Below are positions 8,366 through 16,593 of a DNA stretch of 64,000 nt, piece after piece. The DNA comes from Psychrobacter immobilis. Lineage in GTDB: Bacteria > Pseudomonadota > Gammaproteobacteria > Pseudomonadales > Moraxellaceae. The translations under genes were made by a program, and so were the position numbers. How positions within the stretch are numbered: position 1 is the first letter of the stretch; every line of letters starts with the position of its first letter. The notes beneath the pieces were generated by a model. It was not told where the DNA came from. It ran no database searches and was given only the letters and a program-made list of their open reading frames with translations. The stretch is from the NCBI GenBank assembly GCA_904846265.1, contig CAJHAA010000003.1:1-64000 (forward strand), written 5' to 3'.

Positions 8366-9346
8366 ATGACCCCTATCGCTTCACCTAAGATGATCAAACA
8401 GCCTTTACCTACTATTTATCCTCTCATTGACACGCATACTCATTTTGATGCCCCAATATTTGATGATGATAGAGAAATACTGACGCAGCAGGCTCACAAT
8501 CAGGGAGTGCGCCATCTGGTATTAGTGGGTTATCTATATCAGCATTTTGAGCGGATGTATGAGACTGAGCGCCTGTTAAATACGCTGTCATTACCTACGA
8601 CAGCCAATGTCGATAGACAAAAAGTGTCAGATTTTAGTAGCCATATTGCGGTCGGTTTGCATCCTTTTTATATTAAACAACATACTGACGATCATTTAAC
8701 CGCTATGGCAAAAAGGATTGCTGATAAACGCCCATTAGCAATCGGCGAGATTGGTTTAGACACCTTTACTGAGGCGATGAAAGCGCCTGACATATTTGCC
8801 AAACAAGTACGATTTTTTAAGGCACAATTGGACATGGCGGTGACTCACCAGCTGCCAGTGATGCTGCATATTCGTAAAGCACATGCAGAAGCGTTGGCCA
8901 TACTAAAAGCGCATGACTACGATGCACACAAACTTGGCGGTATCGCGCATAGTTTTAGTGGTGGGACGCAAGAAGCCAAAGCATTTGTTAAGTTGGGATT
9001 TAAGCTTGGGGTTACCGGTCAAATCACTAATCCCAATGCTAAGAAACTGCGCCGCGCCATTCAAGCAGCGGTTGATAGCTATGGCATTGAATGTTTGGTG
9101 ATAGAAACGGATTGCCCTGATATGACGCCTATCATGTGTCAAATATCTGACCCTGATTCATCAGTGCCAACTCAAAAATCAGACAGTGCACGAGCCGTAC
9201 ATAATAGAAATGTACCTGCCAACTTGCCATGGGTGTTGCTAAGCTTGAGTGAGTTGCTCAATGTACCACCCGCCAGTTTTGCTAAGCAATTGTGGCACAA
9301 CAGTTGCAGTGCTTTGCAAACAAAATGGGATTATCCGCTGTCGTAG
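8366..9346 (+). CDS. TatD family metal-dependent hydrolase
   Basis: 326 residues, slightly longer than typical (~260) because of an N-terminal extension and inserts. TIM-barrel amidohydrolase motifs appear in order: THTHFD (His24, His26), GLHPFY, AIGEIGLD, VMLHIRKAH, AHSFSGG and ETDCPD. These supply the two-metal site of TatD-type 3'-5' DNases and deoxyribonuclease-like enzymes. The ATG has a GGAG site eight bases upstream (GGAGTCTATCA). The usual strand ends -ETDxP- and -NxxR- are followed by an insert of about 20 residues (PDSSVPTQKSD). The substrate is not predictable beyond the family role in nucleic-acid turnover. Confidence 0.88.
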   Translation: MTPIASPKMIKQPLPTIYPLIDTHTHFDAPIFDDDREILTQQAHNQGVRHLVLVGYLYQHFERMYETERLLNTLSLPTTANVDRQKVSDFSSHIAVGLHPFYIKQHTDDHLTAMAKRIADKRPLAIGEIGLDTFTEAMKAPDIFAKQVRFFKAQLDMAVTHQLPVMLHIRKAHAEALAILKAHDYDAHKLGGIAHSFSGGTQEAKAFVKLGFKLGVTGQITNPNAKKLRRAIQAAVDSYGIECLVIETDCPDMTPIMCQISDPDSSVPTQKSDSARAVHNRNVPANLPWVLLSLSELLNVPPASFAKQLWHNSCSALQTKWDYPLS

Positions 9347-9481
9347 TGCCACATATTTTAGTCACTGACGGTTTATTGTATGGCTAGCCATTGATATGAT
9401 AGTGAATGAGATAGCCGTGAATAAAGAAATTAACGTAATATAAGCGTCACCAAAATAATTTAAAAGAGCATTTAATCTGTT

Positions 9482-10363
9482 ATGAGTGAAATAAAACCAT
9501 TTGAGCAAATAATGACAGAGTCCATTGGCACCGAAGACGTTACAAAGACAGAAGAGCTGAGCGAAGACAATGTGCAATATGAGCGCCGTTTTCAAGGTAC
9601 GCGCACTCTTTATGGTACGACAGCTGTCACTACTTTTGCCGATGCGCATGTATACGTTATTGGCGTCGGAGGCGTTGGTTCTTGGGCAGCTGAGGCTTTG
9701 GCAAGAACGGCAGTGGGCACTATTACGTTGATCGATTTGGACGTATTGGTTGCGTCCAATGTCAATCGGCAGTTGCCTGCACTAGACAGCACCTTTGGTG
9801 AGAGTAAAATTGCAGCGATGGCCACCCGTATTCGTGAAATTAATCCCAAAGTAACGCTAAACTTGATCGATGATTTTTTAACTGTAGAAAACGTCGCCAC
9901 TTTATTGCCAAGTCGCGATGAAGCAAAAGCCGCTATCGCTCAAGGCAGACCTATGGTCATTTTGGACTGCGTAGATGATATGAATGCCAAGCTTGCCATC
10001 GCGCTACATTGTCGTTTTAATAAATTAAAACTGGTGTGTGCAGGCGGCGCAGGTGGCAAGATAGACCCTAGTCAGATTAGGGTGAGTGACTTGCGTGACA
10101 GTTACCAAGATCCTTTACTTGCCAAATTACGCAATAAGCTGCGCCACGAAAAAGGCATTAATAGTACACTAAAAGAAAAGTTCGGTATCAAGTGTGTCTA
10201 CTCTACAGAGCCACCACGTGTAGATAAGAGTTGTCAGACAGGCGGTTTGCAGTGTGGTGGTTACGGCTCAGCAGTAGTGGTCACATCGGTGGTTGCGATG
10301 ATTATGGTGAGTGAAGCATTACAGTTATTAATAAAACAGGCAGGCATCAAGCCGAGCGTCTGA
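9482..10363 (+). CDS. tcdA: tRNA threonylcarbamoyladenosine dehydratase
   Basis: 293 residues, an E1/ThiF/MoeB-like enzyme. The nucleotide-binding loop is VIGVGGVGSWAAEALAR (about 59-75), then DLDVLVASNVNRQ and the C-terminal CGGYGSAVVVTSV hydrophobic helix typical of TcdA (formerly CsdL/YgdL). The family uses ATP to cyclise t6A37 in ANN-decoding tRNAs to ct6A. An N-terminal extension of about 30 acidic residues precedes the conserved YERRF-x-GT start. A Met at residue 11 is an alternative start because the ATG at 9482 lacks a clear ribosome site. It is followed closely by the histidine kinase gene. Confidence 0.9.
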   Translation: MSEIKPFEQIMTESIGTEDVTKTEELSEDNVQYERRFQGTRTLYGTTAVTTFADAHVYVIGVGGVGSWAAEALARTAVGTITLIDLDVLVASNVNRQLPALDSTFGESKIAAMATRIREINPKVTLNLIDDFLTVENVATLLPSRDEAKAAIAQGRPMVILDCVDDMNAKLAIALHCRFNKLKLVCAGGAGGKIDPSQIRVSDLRDSYQDPLLAKLRNKLRHEKGINSTLKEKFGIKCVYSTEPPRVDKSCQTGGLQCGGYGSAVVVTSVVAMIMVSEALQLLIKQAGIKPSV

Positions 10364-10384
10364 TCTTATTTAATGGAGTCTATC

Positions 10385-12202
10385 TTGTCTATATTGAACG
10401 CACCTAAACACAGCTACCCAGTAGCGGCAGATGAAGTAGAACGCATCAATAAGCTTAGGAAGTATCAGGTGCTCAACGACAATGATGAGCCTGCATTTAA
10501 GCGTCTAATTGATCTGGCAAAGCTATTTTTTGATGTACCAGTCGTGACCATCACTTTCATGGACGAAGAAACACAGTATCTAAAATCTGTCCAAGGACTG
10601 GGCGGTGTTTGCCGCACGACGCGTGAAGTAGCTATTTGCAATTATACCGTGCTCTCTAACGACGTCTTTGTAGTACCGGACTTAACCAAAGACAGTCGTT
10701 TTAGCCACAATCCCCTAGTGACAGAATCGCCATACCTACAGTTTTATGCTGGTGCGCCAATTATCTTGCATGAGGACAATAAAAGCTATCGTTTGGGCTC
10801 GCTGTGTGTGATGGATATGAAGCCCAATCATGACTTTGATGAGCAAAAAGCAAAGGTGTTGGCTCAATTTGCGATGATGGCGGCAGATGCCTTGCAGCTA
10901 CAGGATAAGCAGCGTGATGCCAAACATGCCAATGAGATGAAATCAGACTTTTTGGCCAATATGAGTCATGAAATCCGTACCCCAATGAATGGCATTATTG
11001 GTATGGTGGAGATGCTTGGTGAGACCAAACTTAGCAGTGAACAACAAGAATACGTGGACAATATCAAAGTTTCCAATGAGCATTTGATGGCGATCATTAA
11101 CGGGATTTTAGATTTATCGAAAGTAGAATCTGGGAAAATGACCATTGATTCTATTCCTGTTAACTTATCCGCATTATGTAATGAGGTGGTCAGCCTCTTT
11201 GCTGTCAAAGCACGTCAGCGAGGGCTTATTTTAGACTACCATTATACCGAGTCGTTATCGCCCTATGTACAAGGCGATCCGGTACGCCTCAAACAAATTT
11301 TAGCAAACCTTGTTAATAATGCGATTAAATTCACTCGTGAGGGCGGGCGAGTCACTATTGATGTCAAACATGTACCCAATTGTCATTGTGATGGTTTTGA
11401 CAATGACAGCGCTGACCAATATCGCTCTCAAGGTATTTCGGCAAGTGATCTCAGCAAAATAACGGCTCAAGAAGCTATCAGTAATACCATCTATCATGAA
11501 GTCATGACCCTATGCATTGAAGTTACAGATACGGGTGTCGGCATCAAAGCTGAGTCATTGGATGCAATATTTGATGCTTATGACCAAGCAAACAAATTCA
11601 CCCACCGTCTTTATGGTGGCACAGGTCTAGGACTCTCGGTTTGTAAGTCTTTGGTTGATTTGATGGGTGGCTATATCGATGTGGATAGCGAAGTGGGTGT
11701 GGGCACTACGTTCAGTGTTTTATTACCGCTACCGACTATCGATGAAAACCAGTATGAGATGTGGCAAGAGTCAAATGACTTTACGATGATTGAGCCGACC
11801 CATGAGCGAGCTGGTCATATATTGTTGGTTGAAGACGATACCGTCAATGCTATTATCGCTAAAAAAGCCCTAAATAATAGTGGTCATACGGTCACGCATG
11901 TCACTGATGGGCAGCAGGCTATTGAGATTTTTGCGCTCTCACCTGAGCGTTATGATGTTATTTTAATGGACCATCACATGCCTATTCTAGATGGTGTACA
12001 GGCCACTATTAAATTGCATGAACTCTATGATCCTCAATCATTACCACCTATTATCGCGTTGACCGCCAATGCAATGGATGGTGAGCGTGAAAAGTATTTA
12101 AAAGTTGGGATGCAAGATTACTGTACCAAGCCTTTTAAACAAGAGCAGTTGAATGCATTGGTACAATATTGGCTGATACAGAAACACTCATCAGCAGAGT
12201 AG
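10385..12202 (+). CDS. GAF-hybrid sensor histidine kinase with receiver
   Basis: About 605 residues, soluble. Domains: GAF (roughly 35-175, with PYLQFYAGAPI), HisKA with the phospho-His in MSHEIRTPMNG (near 195), HATPase (N box LANLVNNAIKF, DTGVGI, GGTGLGLSVCKSLVDLMGG) and a receiver with the acceptor Asp in ILMDHHMP (near 530) and Lys in CTKPF. This is a phosphorelay hybrid kinase without a membrane sensor, so it probably reads a cytoplasmic ligand or redox signal. I favour TTG at 10385: GGAGTCTATC precedes it with the same spacing as in the TatD gene. The ATG at 10373 overlaps that site and has none of its own. No partner regulator is adjacent. Confidence 0.88.
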   Translation: MSILNAPKHSYPVAADEVERINKLRKYQVLNDNDEPAFKRLIDLAKLFFDVPVVTITFMDEETQYLKSVQGLGGVCRTTREVAICNYTVLSNDVFVVPDLTKDSRFSHNPLVTESPYLQFYAGAPIILHEDNKSYRLGSLCVMDMKPNHDFDEQKAKVLAQFAMMAADALQLQDKQRDAKHANEMKSDFLANMSHEIRTPMNGIIGMVEMLGETKLSSEQQEYVDNIKVSNEHLMAIINGILDLSKVESGKMTIDSIPVNLSALCNEVVSLFAVKARQRGLILDYHYTESLSPYVQGDPVRLKQILANLVNNAIKFTREGGRVTIDVKHVPNCHCDGFDNDSADQYRSQGISASDLSKITAQEAISNTIYHEVMTLCIEVTDTGVGIKAESLDAIFDAYDQANKFTHRLYGGTGLGLSVCKSLVDLMGGYIDVDSEVGVGTTFSVLLPLPTIDENQYEMWQESNDFTMIEPTHERAGHILLVEDDTVNAIIAKKALNNSGHTVTHVTDGQQAIEIFALSPERYDVILMDHHMPILDGVQATIKLHELYDPQSLPPIIALTANAMDGEREKYLKVGMQDYCTKPFKQEQLNALVQYWLIQKHSSAE

Positions 12203-12508
12203 TGTTTTGGTAGATATTTATAGAAGGTTATACGTCATCGCTGTCATCAATAGCGATAGTTCATCCACTATAAAAAATCGCAGCGCTAACCTTGTTTGAC
12301 ATACTTCATATGAATTTTTACTCGGTTGCTTTGGAGTACTTTTTAATCAAATCAACTACAGAGACAATATCAAAGGCAATATTCATAAATAAAAAAAGCT
12401 GAACTGCTTTATCAGTGGTTCAGCTTTTTTGTGGAATAACAGCTAGAGGCTAACTGTTAAGTTCTATTATATAAGTCCTATTATGTCGAGCGCTATGACT
12501 TTTACATA
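12203..12508. other. Convergent gap holding a shared terminator
   Basis: About 305 bases between the kinase and efp 3' ends. Apart from the terminator at 12391-12431 and a small dyad near 12236 (ATCGCT...AGCGAT), nothing is recognised. Confidence 0.5.
12391..12431. terminator. Bidirectional terminator, kinase/efp
   Basis: The stem AAAGCTGAAC / GTTCAGCTTT is flanked by an A run and a T run, so it can terminate both the rightward kinase mRNA and the leftward efp mRNA. Confidence 0.85.
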
Positions 12509-13084
12509 CTATTGGCTAACGCGAGTTTGATAGTCACCTGTGCGAGTATCAACACGTACGACTTCTTCTTGTTGTACAAACAATGGCACACGGACGACAG
12601 CACCTGTCTCTAACTTGGCAGGTTTGCCGCCACCACCTGAAGTATCACCACGCACACCAGGATCTGTTTCAGTGATTTGCAACTCAACGAAGTTAGGCGG
12701 TGTTACTGAAAGAGGAGTACCGTTGAATAAAGTGATGGTACATAGTGCATTACTGTTTTCTTTTAGCCACTTTATTGAATCGCCCATCGCTGTTTTGTCC
12801 GCTTGAATCTGCTCAAAACTTTCAGGGTGCATGAAATGCCAAAACTCACCATCGTTATATAGATAGTTCATTTCAGTATCCATGACATCAGCAGCTTCTA
12901 AGCTATCGCCTGACTTAAAGGTTTGTTCCAATACTTTACCACTACGAAGGTTGCGTAATTTAACACGGTTAAAGGCTTGACCTTTACCTGGTTTGACAAA
13001 CTCGTTTTCAAGAATGGCACAAGGGTTGCCATCGAGCATGACTTTTAGACCAGCTTTAAATTCATTAGTAGAAAAACTTGCCAC
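12509..13084 (-). CDS. efp: Translation elongation factor P
   Basis: 191 residues, three beta-barrel domains shaped like a tRNA. The modification loop reads KPGKGQA with Lys34, the residue that EpmA/EpmB beta-lysylate in E. coli. EF-P binds between the P and E sites and rescues ribosomes stalled on polyproline. The start is GTG at 13084, preceded by AGGAG seven bases upstream; no upstream ATG is in frame. The gene faces epmB, whose product isomerises the lysine used for the modification, so enzyme and target share one intergenic control region. epmA is not in the window. Confidence 0.97.
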   Translation of the reverse strand: MASFSTNEFKAGLKVMLDGNPCAILENEFVKPGKGQAFNRVKLRNLRSGKVLEQTFKSGDSLEAADVMDTEMNYLYNDGEFWHFMHPESFEQIQADKTAMGDSIKWLKENSNALCTITLFNGTPLSVTPPNFVELQITETDPGVRGDTSGGGGKPAKLETGAVVRVPLFVQQEEVVRVDTRTGDYQTRVSQ

Positions 13085-13190
13085 AAGAAACTCCTAGGGG
13101 TTATAAATAGGGTGGTAGATAAGGGAATGAATAGCTTGCTGCGTTAAAATCGCTTATTACGCTAAGTGTTTAAAGGATAGGTCGTATGCT

Positions 13191-13220
13191 TTGATAGGCT
13201 ACGCACTAAGCGCGTATAAT
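13191..13220 (+). promoter_or_regulatory. Candidate sigma70 promoter of epmB
   Basis: TTGATA (13191-13196) and TATAAT (13215-13220) with an 18-base spacer, about 32 bases before the epmB ATG. It lies in the 167-base divergent region shared with efp. Confidence 0.6.
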
Positions 13221-13251
13221 AGCGACTTTTGGGCACAGGTATTAGGTTGTC

Positions 13252-14259
13252 ATGATAAACCATTTAATCACACAAAAAAACTGGCAAACGCAATTATCCG
13301 AGGCCATTACGTCTATCGATGAGCTGTTAAGCATCCTAAGGCTAGAATCATTGCGTGCAGAGGTTTATGTACCTAAGCATTTTGAGCTGCGCGTACCACG
13401 TGGATTTGTGGCAAAAATGAGTATCGGCGATAGCAATGATCCTTTACTGAGACAAGTATTGCCTGATCAGCGCGAGCAAATCAAGGTAACGGGCTATGTT
13501 GCAGATCCCTTGAGCGAGAATACGCAAAATCCAGTCAAAGGTATGCTGCATAAGTACCAATCCAGAGTATTATTGACCGTGACAGGTGCTTGTGCCATTC
13601 ATTGTCGTTACTGTTTCCGTCAGCATTTTGACTATAGTGCCAATATGCCGACGGCTGATGCCAAAGAAAATATCATTGATTACATTACCGTACACCCTGA
13701 GATTAATGAGGTGATTTTGAGTGGCGGTGATCCACTGAATGTGACAAATAGACGCCTGTTTGCTTGGCTAGATACTTTAGAGTCACTCCCGCAATTGACC
13801 ACTATTCGTCTGCATACGCGCTTGCCACTGGTCATACCAGCGCGTTTGGATGAGGCGTTATTGACCAGACTGTCTCAAAGTCGCTGTCATATTGTGATGG
13901 TCATTCACTGTAATCATGCCAATGAAATCGATGCCTTAACAGCAGAGCATCTACAACGCGCTCGCAATGCTGGCATCACGTTATTAAATCAAGCAGTTTT
14001 ACTAAAAGGAATTAACGATAGCGTTGAAGTTCAGACTCAATTAAGCCAACGTTTATTTTCCGCTGGTGTGTTGCCTTATTATCTGCATGTATTAGACAAA
14101 GTTGCTGGTGCCGCACATTTCGATAATGATGAGCGCTTCGCAATTGAGCTGTATTGGTCATTGTTGGCAGCACTCCCTGGTTATTTGGTACCCAAGCTGG
14201 TCAGAGAGCTACCAAATAAACCTTTCAAAGTACCGATTGATATTTACAATGATCGTTAA
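13252..14259 (+). CDS. epmB: EF-P beta-lysylation protein EpmB
   Basis: 335 residues, a radical SAM lysine 2,3-aminomutase-like enzyme. The SAM-binding cluster motif is C-AIH-C-RY-C at Cys114, Cys118 and Cys121. LSGGDPLN follows, and LDKVAGAAHF near the C-terminus holds the probable PLP-binding Lys. EpmB converts (S)-alpha-lysine to (R)-beta-lysine, which EpmA attaches to Lys34 of EF-P. It is shorter than clostridial lysine aminomutases, as EpmB proteins are. The divergent arrangement with efp strongly supports the assignment. The ribosome site before the ATG is weak. Confidence 0.95.
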   Translation: MINHLITQKNWQTQLSEAITSIDELLSILRLESLRAEVYVPKHFELRVPRGFVAKMSIGDSNDPLLRQVLPDQREQIKVTGYVADPLSENTQNPVKGMLHKYQSRVLLTVTGACAIHCRYCFRQHFDYSANMPTADAKENIIDYITVHPEINEVILSGGDPLNVTNRRLFAWLDTLESLPQLTTIRLHTRLPLVIPARLDEALLTRLSQSRCHIVMVIHCNHANEIDALTAEHLQRARNAGITLLNQAVLLKGINDSVEVQTQLSQRLFSAGVLPYYLHVLDKVAGAAHFDNDERFAIELYWSLLAALPGYLVPKLVRELPNKPFKVPIDIYNDR

Positions 14260-14479
14260 TATAGGCACTATGGTATATTGAAAAATTAGTGAACAAAGCG
14301 TGGTTTTTAGAAGATGGGCGTGCGGTTAGATGATGCTATAGAGCTTAATCGTTACTAAAAATGGGTGCTGTCGATTTTGATGGTTGCTGCTGATTTGTAT
14401 CTTTTATCTTGTATTGTTGCATACGGCATGGTTGAATATTTGCCTCCTGCCAAGTTACTCAAGGTTACTAGGAATACTG

Positions 14480-16240
14480 ATGATAACTTTATCGACGTTT
14501 CAAGAGCACCTATCTTCTACAGAGGCATTGCCAGTAGCTTCTAAGCGATCCGCTAATGGCCAAGAAGGTTATTTGCTAAAATTGTTGGCAGCGTTACCTT
14601 CGCAAACGCAAGCACAGCAAGCTGAACAATTGGCAAAAATACTTACGGTACTACGCGTGGCCAATATAGATGATTCGCAACGTCTTACCCTTATGGCGAC
14701 AGTGATAGACGCCTCAGATCAGTTAATTGCCACTTTGCGACAGTCTTATATTTATGAGACAGGTGCGCTTAGCGACATTCAAATAGGTTATGTGGCTCAA
14801 ATAAAGTCGCTATATTATTCAATGATTATGGTCTATGACAGAGTGATACGTCATAAAACCTCATTGCTCAATAATCAGCGAAAATACGCTGCAAGCAATG
14901 GCTGGCAGCGCTATTTTAATGGTGATAAGTCTTCATCAACGACACTCGCCATTGCTATTTATCAGACGCTGCAGATGTATCAGAAGCTATTGGGCGAAGA
15001 AGCACTGTGCTATCAAAAACCCTCATCTTACTTATGGCACAAAATCAATCAACTGTATTACCTTGCTTATCAGTACCATGCGGCTGAGATTAATATGAGT
15101 GTTACGGCAGGCACCCAGCGTGCCAAGACGGTTCATCAGCTGTATTGCCAAATTTGTTTATACAGTCTATTAAATGTACGTGCCATGCGTCGTCCCAATA
15201 TTCTGCTCGTCCAACGTTTGTTACCTGAATGGGCTAAGCATATCGTTGCGACGATTGAGCCAACCACCGAGACCCGCGTGTTCGTTGATTTACAAAGTGA
15301 CAATCCGCCAACTTACCTGACGGCCAGTTCTACAATCAACCCATACGATGATCGCTATCACTGTTTATTTATAGAAATTGCCCCGCTGGTTGAGTATCTT
15401 AAACGACGCAAACAGGCTTTAGTTAAGGAAGGGGGTGACGGCGTTGAGAGTCACTTGCTTAATAAAATAGCGATGACGCTCAATTACCGCTATTTACAGC
15501 CGCCGCTTACCCTAGCGACTAAACATAGTGCGAAAGAAGACGCTGTTTTGATTACAGGTTTTAATAATATTCATTACCGGGTGAGCCATTCGCATAGCTT
15601 TACCAGTTTAATCGCTATAAAAGAGTTACCAGATGAGCAGCGTCCTCGTTATGATACCGTGAATAAAAAACAAGACAGCAGCCACGTATTAGCCAGTGAA
15701 ACCTTTGATCGTAATGATGATTTGTCATTATTTCGTACCCTGCGACTATCACCAACAGTAGATATTTTAAATAAAGACCGCTTTCATAATGATGGCTTTC
15801 ATAAAGACAGTCTTAACATAGTGGCTGATGAGAATGCATCTGCGACGACTGCACCGCCAGCATTACATATGATGAGCCTTTTTTTAGTCTGTCGATCTGA
15901 TACAATTACGCCGCCTGATTGGTCGATGGGTGTGGCGCGCTGGCTTGATTTTGATAGTAAAAACCCGGAGATCGAGTGGCAAGTACTTGGACATCAGCTA
16001 GTGGCTTGTGGCTTGCGTTTAGAAGGTAGAGAAACGCGTAGTCGCCATTTTGTGCCAGCATTTATTCTTGGTAGAGATGAGCGACTACAAACCACTGGTA
16101 CTTTAATTGTACCAACTTCTTACTTTCAGACCGATGATAGAGTCATTATGCGTATTAATAGCAAACAAACCCCTTTACGTTTGGGACAGAGGTTGCTGAT
16201 TACGGATGAATTCAGCCAGTATGAGGTGGTGCAGCTTTAG
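14480..16240 (+). CDS. Large protein of unknown function next to FimX-like gene
   Basis: 586 residues, soluble. The open frame extends back to 14384, but ATG at 14480 has AGGA six bases upstream, and the extra hydrophobic leader would be unusual. The N-terminal ~300 residues are mainly helical (LLKLLAALPS..., KILTVLRVANIDDSQRL). The C-terminal third contains a beta-rich module (ETRSRHFVPAFILG..., YFQTDDRVIMR, QRLLITDEFSQYEVV) that could be a PilZ-like or other small-barrel fold, but I do not see a clear RxxxR-DxSxxG c-di-GMP motif. It lies 350 bases upstream of a FimX-like gene on the same strand, so a link to c-di-GMP or pili is a guess. Confidence 0.75.
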   Translation: MITLSTFQEHLSSTEALPVASKRSANGQEGYLLKLLAALPSQTQAQQAEQLAKILTVLRVANIDDSQRLTLMATVIDASDQLIATLRQSYIYETGALSDIQIGYVAQIKSLYYSMIMVYDRVIRHKTSLLNNQRKYAASNGWQRYFNGDKSSSTTLAIAIYQTLQMYQKLLGEEALCYQKPSSYLWHKINQLYYLAYQYHAAEINMSVTAGTQRAKTVHQLYCQICLYSLLNVRAMRRPNILLVQRLLPEWAKHIVATIEPTTETRVFVDLQSDNPPTYLTASSTINPYDDRYHCLFIEIAPLVEYLKRRKQALVKEGGDGVESHLLNKIAMTLNYRYLQPPLTLATKHSAKEDAVLITGFNNIHYRVSHSHSFTSLIAIKELPDEQRPRYDTVNKKQDSSHVLASETFDRNDDLSLFRTLRLSPTVDILNKDRFHNDGFHKDSLNIVADENASATTAPPALHMMSLFLVCRSDTITPPDWSMGVARWLDFDSKNPEIEWQVLGHQLVACGLRLEGRETRSRHFVPAFILGRDERLQTTGTLIVPTSYFQTDDRVIMRINSKQTPLRLGQRLLITDEFSQYEVVQL

Positions 16241-16593
16241 TTTGTTTGAGCGTCTATTGAAAAGTTGTCAAATAGTAATGTCAATAAATGCTGGTTTAAA
16301 GGTTACTTCATTGAATTTTTTATTCGATAATAGCAGTGAATAAATGTACTGAATAATGATGATAAGTTAGTCTGCAATCAGTCAAGTTATTGTCTATAAT
16401 GATTGATACAGTTATGTTGGTTTATACGATGTTTTTGCTTCGCCAAGATGTCGCCTTGATTCGAAAGACGATGCCAGTCTACTAAAAACCGCTAAGCCTA
16501 TCCCTGATAGTATTTTCCTTGCTAGGTTAATGCTTGGAAAAGGTATAGGGTATCAAACATAAAAATAAGATCACAAGATCCAAAAGGCTTCTT
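16241..16593. other. Gap before the FimX-like gene
   Basis: About 350 bases without coding potential. TATAAT at 16395-16400 is a candidate -10 for the downstream gene; the -35 (TCTGCA region) is poor. No terminator is evident after the upstream gene. Confidence 0.4.
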
